A stretch of DNA of 64,000 nt, taken from Haemaphysalis longicornis (lineage: Eukaryota; Arthropoda; Arachnida; Ixodida; Ixodidae). Under the pieces are notes generated by a model. It saw only the letters and a program-made list of their open reading frames with translations. It made no database searches and had not been told where the DNA came from. Each line of letters begins with the position of its first letter. The first letter of the stretch is position 1. Below, one piece after another: positions 11,781-23,095 of the stretch. The DNA lies in the NCBI GenBank assembly GCA_013339765.2, contig CM023454.1, forward strand, positions 64,547,878 to 64,611,877. Reading direction: 5' to 3'. Position numbers and translations under genes: made by a program.

Positions 11781-11796
11781 CCCCGCACCCCCACCA
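11781..11796 (-). other. Candidate primer binding site
   Basis: Directly inside the 5' LTR the element's strand reads 'TGGTGGGGGTGCGGGG', two bases after the LTR end. Primer sites start with TGG, complementary to the CCA end of a tRNA. The tRNA was not identified. The site overlaps a 7-bp stem (11772-11778 with 11784-11790). Confidence 0.55.
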
Positions 11797-11798
11797 GA

Positions 11799-12221
11799 TG
11801 TCACAAAGCCAAGGACGAAGCAGTTGTCTTGAAGGAGAAACAAGTTTATTGGAGCGAACTTGTGCTCCCCTAACAGCTCACAAGAATACAGTGCGGCGAA
11901 GCAGCCGTCAACAAAGTGACTTGCACAGGCGAGTGTCGTCGAATCGAATGCTCCGGCGTCCGCACTGCAGGCTTTTTATCTGTCGGCGCGCGTGGTTCTC
12001 GAAACGTCGATTCACATGGAGAACATAGTAGATCCAAGAAGATTATTCTGGGCTGTTCACGATAGATCGGAATGCTCTCCCTATCACTACAGATAACACA
12101 TGCGGCACAGAAAGAAAGAATGGATCATGCGCTTCCCTTGGCGCAGAGGCCACACAGACCGGCGCAGCCGGGAGGTAAAAGCATAACACAAATAAACAAA
12201 CCCAATGTATGGTTCGCTGCA
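11799..12221 (-). repeat. 5' LTR (right on the plus strand)
   Basis: A 423-bp LTR without the SINE, alignable over its full length to the left LTR. Differences concentrate near both ends, while the middle ('tcgtcgaatcgaatgctcc' onward) is almost identical. The 4-bp duplication ATAT follows at 12222-12225. As 5' LTR it would hold the promoter for the minus-strand transcript. Confidence 0.92.
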
Positions 12222-14652
12222 ATATTAACTAATATTTTTAAATCACAGAAGTTGCTCTTGAAATCCGAATACAACTGATTTTCCCTATTCAATTGAAAAC
12301 CCGGACAATCTTTGGTAATAACACAAAAACATACATCCATATGAATGGTTTTATTTTCACATAACCGTTGTTCATTATTTTCGAAATTTCGCAAATGTAT
12401 TTACCAACCTTATATTTATTTGATGTAAAAATACAAAGAGTATTCCTTACGTGTTTTGCTAAGCAGAAATTTAATTTCGCACAAAGCTGGTGTAATGTCC
12501 CTTATAGTTTACGAGTTAAAAGGTTTCCGAGAATGTTTTAACAATTTTTAATAAAACATTATTATTATAACTCATTTATAGAAACTTTACTGCATGAAAT
12601 CCAACTACGGCAATATCTGGTACGAAACCAGTGTTCGCTCTACTTGTTCAACTGAATGCTTCAAGTCGGGGTGCGCATTTCTTGTTCCTGTTCATTGGCA
12701 GGGCAATGTATAGATTCGCACGCTGACCGTACAGTGGTTCCCCATGCCATGGGTTAATGGCCAATTACTTTTAACAGGGGAGCTTTGTTACTGCCCATTA
12801 GAATGCCGTTGCAGGAAACAATAGCATGAAAATGCTGAGCGCACGTAAGTGGGCGTTTCGAATTCGTGGCAGCCACCGGCCGTCATGTGCATGCAGAGTG
12901 GCTTAAAAAAAAAGCTGGCGAAAACCCCTTAGAGCGAGAAATTGCCGAACGCTTGTTACCACAGGCCTCGCGGGGACCACCGACACTTCGGCTCTTGTAG
13001 TGGCAACAGAAAGAAAACAAAAAGCTACAGCGCTGCCATTAAGCGACAATGCTGAAATGAAAACTCCTCTGACCCTAATGCTAAAGTTGAAAAGACACCA
13101 TGGTTGGGAGTAGTCACCGTGACCGCCTTTGTCTGTAGACTCCATTAGGGATAATCGGAGAAATTGGTACGAGTGTGTCAATCTTTCCCGAGAGGACTTG
13201 CAAATCCTTCCTCCAATTGTTCGAGTGAATGACGAAGAGGTGGTGGGTGTCTACCGTCACAAAGGATAACAGTGAAGAAGGTGACGACCTCCTCGAAGCA
13301 CATGAAGGCGATTAACAGCAGCGAAAACATGCAAATAAACAATGATACTAAAACCAAAATATCTGTCCCGCAACGATCCCCAATAACAGATCCGCCGTTT
13401 ACGTCTTGTGTGTGAGTAGAAGTTTCCCTTAGTTCTTTCACACGGTTGCGGTATTTGATTACCACATTTTACACATGATACTTTTACCAGGGTAGGTACG
13501 TGTGAGAAGTTATTTGTAGTTTCTGGACGTCACTCGTAGCTTTCTTTATTGGGCAGGTGCCTCGACGGCAAGAAAAAATGCTGTTTGAGTAACACAAAAT
13601 ATTGCTTACATCCCTCTGAAAAATAAGATACCAATTTGGAGGTGAACCTTGCGGTTACCATGCACATCAGTTGAAAAAACAAAAGTTTACTTATTATGTA
13701 CACAAAGTCCAGTACATCGTGGATTGTGGACAAAAAACTGGGAAGCTCCCGAAGAATAACTTACTGGTATTCTGCGGTCGTTTCAATTTGTGTTCTTCCC
13801 ACGTAACCACTTGTTAAAATCAACATTTGCTTCACTTCACCAAACTAAACTGCTTACAAACATCACCACGCCCAGGAACCTCCAGCCTTGGCCTATGAAG
13901 GATGGGCATTCACGCATATATCAGAGCGTGGGTGTAACGACGAATGCTAGAACATTATCAGCACAAGAGAGAAGCGAGCTAAAAAGAATATATGCGGTAT
14001 TGGAAATAAAAATATCTACACCACTTGGATGTAGTTGGCGTGGTATGCAGAACCTTCTGACGTTACCCTTCCGGCCATTTTAAAATCTTTGAAGACGTTA
14101 CTGTAGTCTTTGTGGACAAGCCCATCCAATTGGCGATGTACCTTTCCAGAAATCACCAAATGGGTTGTGAGATCTGGAAATCGTTCAGGGAAGACTGTCA
14201 CAAGCTCCTCCCCCGGACAATTGCATCCGCTTGCAATACCAAAAAAGGGCGCGAGACAACAGTTATTTATAGTTTGGCAGGGTGGTCGGCCCGTGAGTTT
14301 TCACGTGTGCCGAGATTGCTGGGGCGAATAAATTCACAACGAAGATGCTCGACTACGTTTGAAATATATAGGTTTACTGCACAACCAAAAAGACTAGAGG
14401 GCAAAGCCCGACACTAGAAGATAAAAAAAAAACCTTCACGCTGCCATCGGCCTTGTGCGCGCAGGCACTAATCGGCCGTACACTAAGCGCACGCGCGCGC
14501 TGGGAGGCTAGCGCACAGCGCTAACTAAGCAGCAAAACAACAACTGAAACCCACGTTTACAGGGTGGCCACTTTGACGACACTCAATCCACCGTGGCCTA
14601 CGCCTTAAACTTCGACCTTGAACTTATAACTGTGACAGCTGTACGCGACACA
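12222..14652. other. Unassigned intergenic DNA
   Basis: No gene or known repeat was recognised. Frames reach about 100 codons but lack family motifs. 12.2-12.6 kb is AT-rich; 14.43-14.53 kb is GC-rich with a run of alternating CG ('acgcgcgcgct'). Confidence 0.5.
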
Positions 14653-14739
14653 CTCTAGAGGCAAACACTTGTTTTAACCTCGAAAACGCAACTACAACAA
14701 AAGTACTAACAAGTACGCAACACGCAAAACACTCTAAAG
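14653..14739. repeat. Left part of a ~79-bp tandem repeat split by the hAT element
   Basis: A unit beginning 'ctctagaggcaaacacttg' and ending '...tacgcaacacgcaaaaca' is followed by 'ctctaaag', the start of the next unit, which resumes after the transposon at 17971. Removing the transposon and one 8-bp duplication restores two head-to-tail units. Confidence 0.75.
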
Positions 14740-14753
14740 CAGGGGTCTCAAAC
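14740..14753 (+). repeat. Left terminal inverted repeat of the hAT element
   Basis: 'caggggtctcaaac'; it pairs with 17957-17970 with one mismatch. CAGGG ends are usual for animal hAT transposons. Confidence 0.9.
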
Positions 14754-15659
14754 ACGCGGCCCGCGGGCCGCATGTGGCCCGCGGACCTTTTGATTGCGGC
14801 CCGCGGCCCTCTCATGAGCGTCTTGGTTCATTAATTTTTGTTTTTTTAAGCAAATACGTGACTGCGCGCCCTGCTTGTGTATCCAAAGACGCAGATGGCC
14901 AGAGACTGCTCGAAAACGCGTGGATACCGTCTTTCACGGCTTTGCATTACCAGAGTGGACACCCCTTATTTCCGGAAGCCCCTCCATTCGGGCGCCGTTA
15001 AGTCCGGTGCGCAATAGTCGCTAGCAACTGAGACTTGGGAATCTGGCACTCTACCGTGCGCAAGGGCTGGGCGAGCACAGGCCGCGGAGAACTCCCCGTT
15101 GCGTTTTATGACCCAGCGAACGGGGCTGCACGCCGCTATTGAGAAGACGCGACTTGACCGGAGTTCCAAGCTTCCGAGAAAGTGCAAAGGTTTCCGGGAG
15201 GTTGTGGTGTTTGCGGATATTTGCTTTCCTGTTCGTCTTCAAATACGTGACTGCGAATTCAAATACGAATTCGCTGCAGATATGGTGAAAAGGGCGCAGC
15301 CACATGTCGGATTCTGCGTTCAGGCTCCAAAATACGCCCACGTGCGTTTAGGGCGGGTCGCAGCGTTATTTCTGGCCTTGGAGAGAGCGACATCGCGCTG
15401 CTGAGGGAAAGACTGCACATTGCACGTCGAAACTGTGTACTCCCAGACATCAAACGCCCCATGCCGAGAAACAAAACTAAGCGCCTATCCTCCGACTCGC
15501 AACCTGTTGACAGCACTGTGAAAGGTAGCGGCGCCCCAAGTGAATCATGATAGAGCGCACTACATAATTGTGCTCCTACGCGCCTGTCGCCTCGGTAAAT
15601 GTGACAGGTGTCTTTTTGACCTGTCGTTTTTTGGAAGATCTGCAAACGACGAAGGTTTC

Positions 15660-17544
15660 TTGGGTGAAAGTCTAACGGGCCACAATGTCGTTGACCAAGC
15701 AGTCTGCAAAACGCAAGTGGAAGACCAGAAGAGGTTCTTTCAGGAGCGATGGTAACTTTCTTATTTCTCTACGGAATCAATAGAGAAGGTGTGCTCAGTC
15801 TGGCACCAGGCTGTGGCTGCGCCGAAGGAGTACAATGTTTCACGCCACTTCACGTCTTGCCATCACGAGAATTATGGTGCTCTTACTGGCAACGTTCGCG
15901 AGCACACCGTGACTCAACTGAAGGCGACGTTCGGAAAGCAGCAAAACCTGTTGAAAAAGGCGACTAAAGCAAGCGAAGAAACGGTAAGGGCAAGCTTCGT
16001 CATTTCTGAGCTTATCGCCAAATCATCCAAGCCCTTCACTGAAGGTCTGTTCGTGAAGCAGTGCCTGCTCGGAGTCGCTGATGCTACCTGTCCTAGTGTG
16101 AAAAAGACATTCGAGAAAATAAGCCTCTCTCCAAACACAGTCGCCCAGAGAATTAACAGATCAGTGGAGACGTTGAAAAAGGATTAATCAACCGATGCCA
16201 CGAATTTCAAGCATTCTTTATTGCCGTTGATGAAAGTACTGCCATTACAGACAACGCACAATGTGCTATTTTTGTAAGGGGTGTCGACAAAAATGTGAAC
16301 GTCAGTGAGGAACTCCTGGACCTAATCCCAATTAAAGGCACGACCACAGGGGAGGATATTCTTTCTGTTCTCGAAAGAGTGGTCGAACACGCTGGATTAC
16401 AGTCAGAAAAGGTGGTTTGTTTGGCTACAGACGGTGCCCCTTCAATGGTGGGATGCAAGAGCGGGCTTGTTGGTCGATTGCTGACGAAACTCGCTGCACT
16501 CGGAATCACCAATCAATTTGCCTCAGTTCACTGCATTTTGCACCAAGAAACGCTGTGCGGCAAGTCTCTGCAAATGAAGAGCGTCATGGAAATCATGCTC
16601 AGCAGAGTGAACTTCATGCGTTCAAGAGCTCTTAACCACCGCCATTTCGTATCTCTTTTAGAAATGGTTGGCAGCGAATATGGTGAAATTTTGTAGCATA
16701 CAGAGGTGCGATGGCTGAGTCGTGGAAGAGTGCTGAAACGATTTTGTGATCTCCGAGGCAAAATTGACGCCTTCATGAAGAGCAAAAACAGGGCCATTGT
16801 TGAGCAGTCAGACGAAACGTGGCTTCTCTCCCTTGCGTTCCTCTCTGACATCAATGATCATTTCAACTGCCTCAACGTTAAACTTCAGAAAAAAAACTGA
16901 TCACAAAAATGCATGACGACATTTAGGCCTTTCAATTCAAATAGCAGCTTTGGGAGACACAGACGAGAATTCAGAAGTTTGATCATTTTCTAACCCTGAA
17001 GTCGCTGGAGAATGTGGGTAAACAATCCTGTGATGACTTCGCTGACCTCCTTCATGATTTCCAAAGAGAATTCGAGGGACGCTTCCAAGACATCACCAGC
17101 CTCGCCGATGAATTCAGGATTTCTTCGTTGCCGTTTTCGGAGCCGGTGGATGACGCCGCGCCCGAGCTACAGACGGAACTTCTTCAGCTGCAGGCTAACA
17201 CCCCGTTGAAGGAGACATTTCAGGACGTGGTCGTACCAGACTTCTACAGGTTTCTTGACGACGCAACCTTCCCGGCGCTACGTAAACAGGCTGCCAGGAT
17301 GTTCGGAAGCACCTACTTGTGCGAACACCTGTTTTCCTTGTTGAAAATGAACAAGTCAGCTCTCCGGTCGAGGATGACTGATCAGCCCCTGCCATCGACC
17401 ATGAGGATCGTTTCCGCGCAAGAAGTTCTTGTGGCCTTTTCTTCTCTAGTCGCAGCAAGCGTTGCCAGGCATCCAGCCAGCATGTTTAGAACAATAGCAG
17501 CTATATTGTTCTTCTCAAGGAATCAAGTTTTGTCACTTTCCTAA
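15660..17544 (+). pseudogene. hAT transposase (BED/ZBED- or GTF2IRD2-like), broken
   Basis: The N-terminal 'VEDQKRFFQERW' (about 15716-15753) shifts frame into 15789-16187, where a BED-finger-like 'VSRHFTSCHHENY' and 'EGLFVKQCLLG' occur. A further shift near 16180 leads to 'FFIAVDESTAITDNAQ', whose aspartate (16229-16231) is the first hAT catalytic residue, then 'GCKSGLVGRL' and 'SVHCILHQETLCGKSL'. An in-frame TAG at 16694-16696 precedes 'HTEVRWLSRGRVLKRF'. The last frame, 17014-17544, ends with 'GSTYLCEHLFSLLKMNKS', the C-terminal hAT dimerisation motif. At least three frameshifts and one stop make it inactive. The layout resembles transposases related to vertebrate GTF2IRD2/ZBED-type proteins; the exact family is unsure. 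Confidence 0.9.
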
Positions 17545-17956
17545 ATGATACTCGCAATATTTGATCGTTTATTACTATGAATAACGCTTTATTCAAGTAA
17601 GATACACTAGACGCGACTGCCTTCAAGCCTTTTTTTTTGTGAGGCACCCAATGCAGTCACCATGTGTTAAAGCATAATTGTGGAACAAATATTTTATATT
17701 TCAGAATCGGCATCCCCGTTTTAGTCATCCTGTAGATCAGTATCGATATGTGTAATAAATTGCTGACGCCAATTCTATTCAAGAATGACCAAGAATATGT
17801 ACAACATGTGGGAAAGGCAAAAAGACCTACTTGTTTCTTTCAAATTGCAGCGTTATCTCACATTTTGTTAAACCCCCCCCCTTGGTTTCAACCTTCCTGA
17901 ATATCCCGGCCCTTGCGGGAGTAAAATTCGTGACTGGGGCCCGCTAACTCATGTGA

Positions 17957-17970
17957 GTTTGAGAGCCCTG
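17957..17970 (-). repeat. Right terminal inverted repeat of the hAT element
   Basis: 'gtttgagagccctg', the complement of the left end with one mismatch, followed directly by the CTCTAAAG duplication. Confidence 0.9.
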
Positions 17971-18048
17971 CTCTAAAGGGAAACACTTGTTTAAACCTCT
18001 ACAACGCAACTACCAAAAAATACTAACAATTACGCAACACGCTCTAGT
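17971..18048. repeat. Right part of the ~79-bp tandem repeat split by the hAT element
   Basis: It reads 'ctctaaagggaaacacttg...tacgcaacacg' and then 'ctctagtg', the start of a third unit. It matches the unit at 14653-14731 apart from scattered substitutions and small indels. Confidence 0.75.
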
Positions 18049-20004
18049 GACAAGCATTGTTAGTTGCAAGTGACGCTAGAAAAAAAACCGAAGGCGGATA
18101 TCTTAATCCGATACAACAAACAATTACCAAGAAAGGAGCGCGGGAAGAGAAAGTCTCTACGAGGCAAGGAGAACCCATCGGTTCAACGGCATAAAGTCGT
18201 GACGAGGTGGAGACGGCCTCGCCGGGCAGCAGCTCATGTGTTTCGGCGCTACGGGGTGCAGTAGCTGGTCGGCCATGGGTTTCGTGGCGACGGGCGAACT
18301 CGAGCGCTGAGCCGAGGTGTGGACCGGTCCGTCGCGAGCCTACCAATGTGCGTCTGCTAAAGAGTGGCACCCCCGGGCCTTTCCCCGCGTAGCACGTTCA
18401 CGAATCTCCAGCCGACTGCCTCAAGCGATCGCGTGCGCTCACCTAAATAACTTCGCCGGCCGCCGAAGTCCTGCTCTGACGTCTTCCCATTGTTCCTCTT
18501 ATCCCCCTCCTGGAGTCCTCGCCCACTCGCCACGATCGCGAGCGCGCGTCCGAGCCAGCGATCATGACGTCACCCCCTCGCGCACCTGCACGTCCGCTTG
18601 AATGTTGCAGCCCGCTTTTGTCCTTCTAGCAGACAGGGCGAAACAAAGGAGGTGAGCACAAAGCCGAAGGAGGGACCCCGAATTCCTCAGCGAGGCGCAA
18701 AATGGCCGACTCCGTCCGCGAGCCGTCATGTCGGCCGTCCGAATATAAAAAAAATGAGGAATCTGGCCTGCAGTTTGTGACAAAGACTTGTGTGCAGGTT
18801 TATTGACCCGGTACTACTAGCGTAGAGAAGTCATTCCCACTGCAGCTGCATATGGGATTGAGTAAAAAGTAAAAGCCGAGTCTTATTTTTACGCCTGTCG
18901 AAGGGAAGTGAAAGATCGCAATTGATTCCCTTTCTTTACAATTTATGCCGGTTGGTGGTTTTGGTACACAGTGCCCAGTACTGGCGGCGGAATTTATCGC
19001 CAACAAGTTTAGGTTGAGCTCCTTGCACCGCCCCTGCAGGGCTGTCAAGAGTTACGTTTTGGTGCGGTTGAGAAAAACAAGCCCTCATAATTTCGCCTAA
19101 CGCGTCAACAGTGATTGGGGTTAGCCGAAGTGAGCTGCGGCGGGGAAACTTCATTTCAAGAATCTCATGTTTTAGCACTGCAAGTAACTAACGTGAACAC
19201 CATGCTCCCAAGCAGGAACGTTTCGCTCTGCACATCGCAAATTCCCGCTTTCTCGAGCATGCTGAGGCCAGAAAATAAAGCGCGATGGTCGTGACACCCG
19301 TCGGTGGTTGTGGACTTTACGCACCAAAGTTCCAAACAAATCACTAAGATTAAAAGCCTAATTCACAAAAGTCAATCAGAGTCATCGCTAAATGTTAAAC
19401 ATGATGTGAGTCATGTCTAAAATTGTTACTACAACATTGCACACAGCTTGCGAAGACAATAAAATTTACGTCAACAGTAACAGATGCAAAATATGAAGTC
19501 AGCGAACAGGCACGCTTCCGTATCTTCACTTATCATAGATAACCACTTTCATTTGAGGCGGTGCAATATTATAAGGACTCGGAATATTTGCCCGTTTTTG
19601 TTTTGGTTGTTACTTGGGGAAGGAGTGCAGAACAAGCGAGAGTATTAGGATGGATTCTATGCGGGAACTGTTAAAAGGCTGCTAGTATGGCCAAGCTTCA
19701 AGAATTGTTTGAAATAAAGAAAAACGTATTAATTTTGAGACCAGGTTTTTTAGTGGCGGACGCTGTAACCACTTCATTTCTTGGTTAAACCCTGTTCACT
19801 CAGTTGTGATTCATATCCCCCTCTTGCCATGAAAGTTCTTATTTACTATCTTCATTGTGATGCCTGTGCATTTCCACTCACTATCCTAATTTATTTATTC
19901 ATATGTCCCAGCCACGTTGGAATGTACAGTTTGTGGCGCGGCGTCAGATGTGGTTTATCCCAACACGTTCAGGTCATTTTGAGTTATGATATGAAGGTCT
20001 GAAG
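18049..20004. other. Unassigned DNA with a GC- and CpG-rich block
   Basis: 18.13-18.76 kb is clearly richer in GC and CpG than its surroundings and includes a perfect cAMP-response-type palindrome TGACGTCA at 18565-18572. An 'aaataaac'-like signal on the minus strand lies near 18800. This could be an old solo LTR or a promoter/first exon, but no reading frame with family features and no paired LTR was found. 18.8-20.0 kb shows nothing recognisable. Confidence 0.4.
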
Positions 20005-23000
20005 ACATTTGGCTGTTCTTCTGTTTAACCTTCTTTTCTTATAACGGTCAGCGCCATCGCTGTTTGCAAGTAGCACTCGTATTTGTATCTCTCGACCGGT
20101 GTTCTCTCTACTGCTCTTAACAAAGTTATATTACATTACCAACTCACTCGTATCCACGCGTTGCTTAATTATATTTCCAAGTCAACGACCCCTTTTGCGT
20201 GTTCTTCTGTTCAACCTTATTTTTATGTAACGCTCATCGCCGTCGCTGTTTGCAAGTAGCGCTCGTCCTTTTATCCCTCGTCATGTCTTCTCTCTACTGC
20301 GCTCAACAGAGTTATAAAATATTACCAACTCGATCGTACCCGCACGTTGTTAAACTATACTTTCCAAGTCAACGATCCCCTTTGCGTGTTCTTCTATGCA
20401 ATCTCCTTCTCCTATAACGCTCATCGCCATCGCTGTTTGCAAGTAGTGCTCGTCTTTGTATCCCTCGTTCTGTGTTTTCCCTACTGCGCTACAGAATTAA
20501 ATAGATTACCATAACCCTCGTACCCCTCCGTTGTTAAACTGTATTTTCAAGTCAAGGAGCCTTTTTACGTGTTCTTTGGTTGAACCTTATTTTCGTATCG
20601 TCGCCATCACTGTTTGCAAGAAGTGCTCGTCTTTCTATCCGTCGTTCTGTGTTCTCCCTACTGCGCTCAACACACTTATAATAGATTACCAAAACCCTCG
20701 TACCTACCCATTGTTAAACTATATTTCCAAATGAACGAGCCCTTTGGCGTGTTCTGCTTTTCAAACGTATTTTCTTATAATGAACATCGCCATCGCTGTT
20801 TGCAAGTAGTGCTTGTCTTTGTATCATTCGTCCTGTGTTCTCTCTACTGCGCTCAACATAGTTATCAAGGATTACCAAGTCGCTGGTAGCCACACGTTGT
20901 TAAAGTATATTTGCAAGTCATGCGAGCCCTTTAACGTGTTCTTTTGTTTACCCTCTTTTCTTCTAACGCTCATCGCCATCGCTCTTGGCAATTAGCGCTC
21001 GTCCTTGTATCCCTCGTCCTGTGCTGCCTCTACTGCTGCTAAACAAAGTTATAATAAATTACCACCTCCCTCGTACACACACCCTTTTAAACTATATTTC
21101 ACATTCAGAGACCCCTTTTGCTTGTTCTTCTGTTCAACCTTCCTTTCTTGTAACGCTCATCGCTGTTGTAGTTTGCAAGTAGTGCTCGACCTTGTATCCC
21201 TCGACATGGGTTCTCTGTACTACGCTCAACAAAGTTATAATGGATAACCAACTCGCTCCTACCCACACGTGTTTAAACTATATTTCCAAGTCAACGACCC
21301 CTTTTGCGTGTTCTCCCGTTTAACCTTCTTTTCTTGTAACGCTCTCGCCATCGCTGTTGGCAAGTAGCGCTCATTCATGTATCCCGCATCCTGTGTTCTC
21401 TCTACTGAGCTCGACCAGGGTATAATACATTACCAACTCGCTCGTACCCATACGTTGTAACACTACATTTTTAGTGAACGAGCCGCTTTTCGTCTTCTTC
21501 TGTTCAACCTCCTTTTTCTAGAACGCTAATCGCAATCACGGTTTGCAAGTTCCACTCGTCCTTGTATCTTTCATACTAAGTTCTCTCTACTGCGCTCAAC
21601 AATGTTTTTATGCATAAGCAACTCGCCCGTACCCACACGTTCCTAAACTATATTTTCAAGTAAACAAGCCTTTTTGCGTGTTGTCTGTTCAACCTCCTTT
21701 TCCTATAACGCTCATCGCTGTCACTGTATGCAAGAAGCGCTGGTCCTTGTACCCCTCGTCCTGTGTACTCTCTACTGCGCTCAGCAAAGTTTAGTGGATT
21801 CCCAACTCGTTCGTACCCACGCGTTGGTAAAGTATATTTCGAAGGGAAGGAGCCATTTTGCGTGTTCTCCTATTCAATTTCCTTTTCTTCTACGCTCATC
21901 GCCATCGGTCTTGGCAATTAGTGCTGGTCCTTGTATCCCTCGTCCTGTGTCCTCTCTAGTGTGCTCAACAAAAATATAATGGATTACCAAATCGCTCGTA
22001 CCCACACATTGTTAAACTATATTTCTGAGTCAACGAGACTCCTTTTGTTTTCTTCTGTTCAACCTCCTTTTCTTATGACGCTCATCTCCATTTTTGCGCG
22101 CAAGTAGCGCTCGTCCTTGTATCCCTCGTCCTGTGTTCTCTCTACTGCGCTCAACAAAGTTATGAAGGATTACCAACTCGCTCGTGCCCACACATTGTTA
22201 AACAATATTTAAAACTCAACGACCCCTTTGCTTCTTCTTCTGTTCAATCTACTTTTCTTAGAACCCTCATCGCCATCGGTAATTGCAAGTAGCGCACGTC
22301 CTTCTATCCCTTGTCCTTAGCTCTCTCTGCTCCGCACAACAAAGTTATAATTCTTTACAAACTCGCTCGTACCTACACAATGTTAAAGTATATTTCCAAG
22401 TGAACAAGCCCTTTTGCGTGTTCTGCTATTCAACATACTTTTCTTATATTGCTCATCGTCATTGCTGTGTGCAAGTATCGCTCGTCCTTGTACCCTTCGT
22501 CCTGTGTTCTCTCTACTGTGCTCAACAAAGTTATAATAGTTTAGCAACTCGCTCGTACCCACTTATTGTTAAGCTATATTTCCAAGTGAACAAGCCCGTT
22601 GTCGTGTTCTTCTGTTAAAACTCCTTTTCTTAAACCGCTCATCGCCATCGCGGTTTTCAAGTAGTACTCGTCCTTGTAGCTCTCATCCTGTGTTCTCTGT
22701 ACTGCGCTCAAGAAAGTTTTATTGAATTACCAACTCGCTCTGTACACAGACGTCGTTAAACTGTATTTCCACGTCAACGAGCCCCTTTGCGTGTTCTTCT
22801 ATTAAACCTCCATTTCTTAGATCGCTCTTCGCCATCGCAATTTGCAAGTAGCGCTCGTCCTTGTATCCCTCGTTCTGTGTTCTCTCTACTGCTGTCAACA
22901 AAGTTATAATGAATTGCCATCTCGCACATACCCACACGTTATTAAATATATTTCCAAGCCAACAAGCCCCTCTTTGTGTTCTTCTGTATAACCTCCTTTA

Positions 23001-23095
23001 TAGTTCTCATCGCCATCGCTGTTCGCAAGTAGAGCTCGTCCTTGTATCCCTCGTCCTGTGTTCTGTCTTCTGCGCTCAACGAAGTTATAGTGGTT
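20005..23095. repeat. Degenerate ~186-bp tandem array, about 17 units
   Basis: The phrase 'gcaagtagcgctcgtcc' and its variants recurs at 20066, 20252, 20439, 20616, 20802, 20988, 21175, 21360 and onward to 23025, with spacing mostly 185-187 bp. Each unit also has 'aacgctcatcgccatcgct', 'tgtgttctctctactgcgctcaa', 'agttataat', 'taccaactcgctcgtaccca' and 'gttaaactatatttccaag'. Units differ at many positions and by small indels, so the array is older or less homogenised than the 216-bp array. The period is a multiple of three and some frames stay open for over 100 codons ('SLVLCSLYCAQQSYN'), but frames change between units, so coding is unlikely. Confidence 0.9.

Larger units (their letters stand above)
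5954..12221 (-). mobile_element. Ty3/mdg4 (gypsy-type) LTR retrotransposon, structurally complete but decayed
   Basis: Two LTRs starting 'tgtcac' and ending 'gca' (5'-TG...CA-3') bound the element, and both outer flanks carry the 4-bp duplication ATAT (5950-5953 and 12222-12225). Between them on the minus strand are gag with a CCHC knuckle, protease, RT, RNase H and integrase, in the Ty3/mdg4 order. No envelope frame was found: the integrase frame ends at 6712, about 60 bp before the polypurine tract. The total is 6,268 bp, of which 259 bp are a later SINE insertion with its duplication. Frameshifts and stops interrupt gag, RT and integrase, so this copy cannot move by itself. By eye the LTRs differ at about 30 of ~424 positions, so the insertion is not recent. 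Confidence 0.93.
14740..17970 (+). mobile_element. hAT-superfamily DNA transposon (3.2 kb)
   Basis: The ends are inverted repeats: left 'caggggtctcaaac' (14740-14753), right the complement of 'cagggctctcaaac' (17957-17970), 13 of 14 matching. Both sides carry the perfect 8-bp duplication CTCTAAAG (14732-14739 and 17971-17978), the hAT signature. The left subterminal region has several GGCCCGCG-type blocks that could be transposase sites. Inside is one plus-strand transposase gene with a BED-finger-like N-terminus, the catalytic region and the C-terminal dimerisation region, broken by frameshifts and a stop. Confidence 0.93.

Noticed and set aside
6712..11843. Envelope gene (endogenous retrovirus) in the LTR element
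   Set aside because: The integrase ends about 60 bp from the polypurine tract; no third frame follows.
12903..13465. Minus-strand frames of 92 and 95 codons
   Set aside because: No motifs, no neighbouring element and no splice-supported gene structure; probably chance.
20005..23095. Coding minisatellite gene from repeated 'CSLYCAQQSYN'-type peptides
   Set aside because: The frame changes between units through indels and no start, splice or domain evidence exists.
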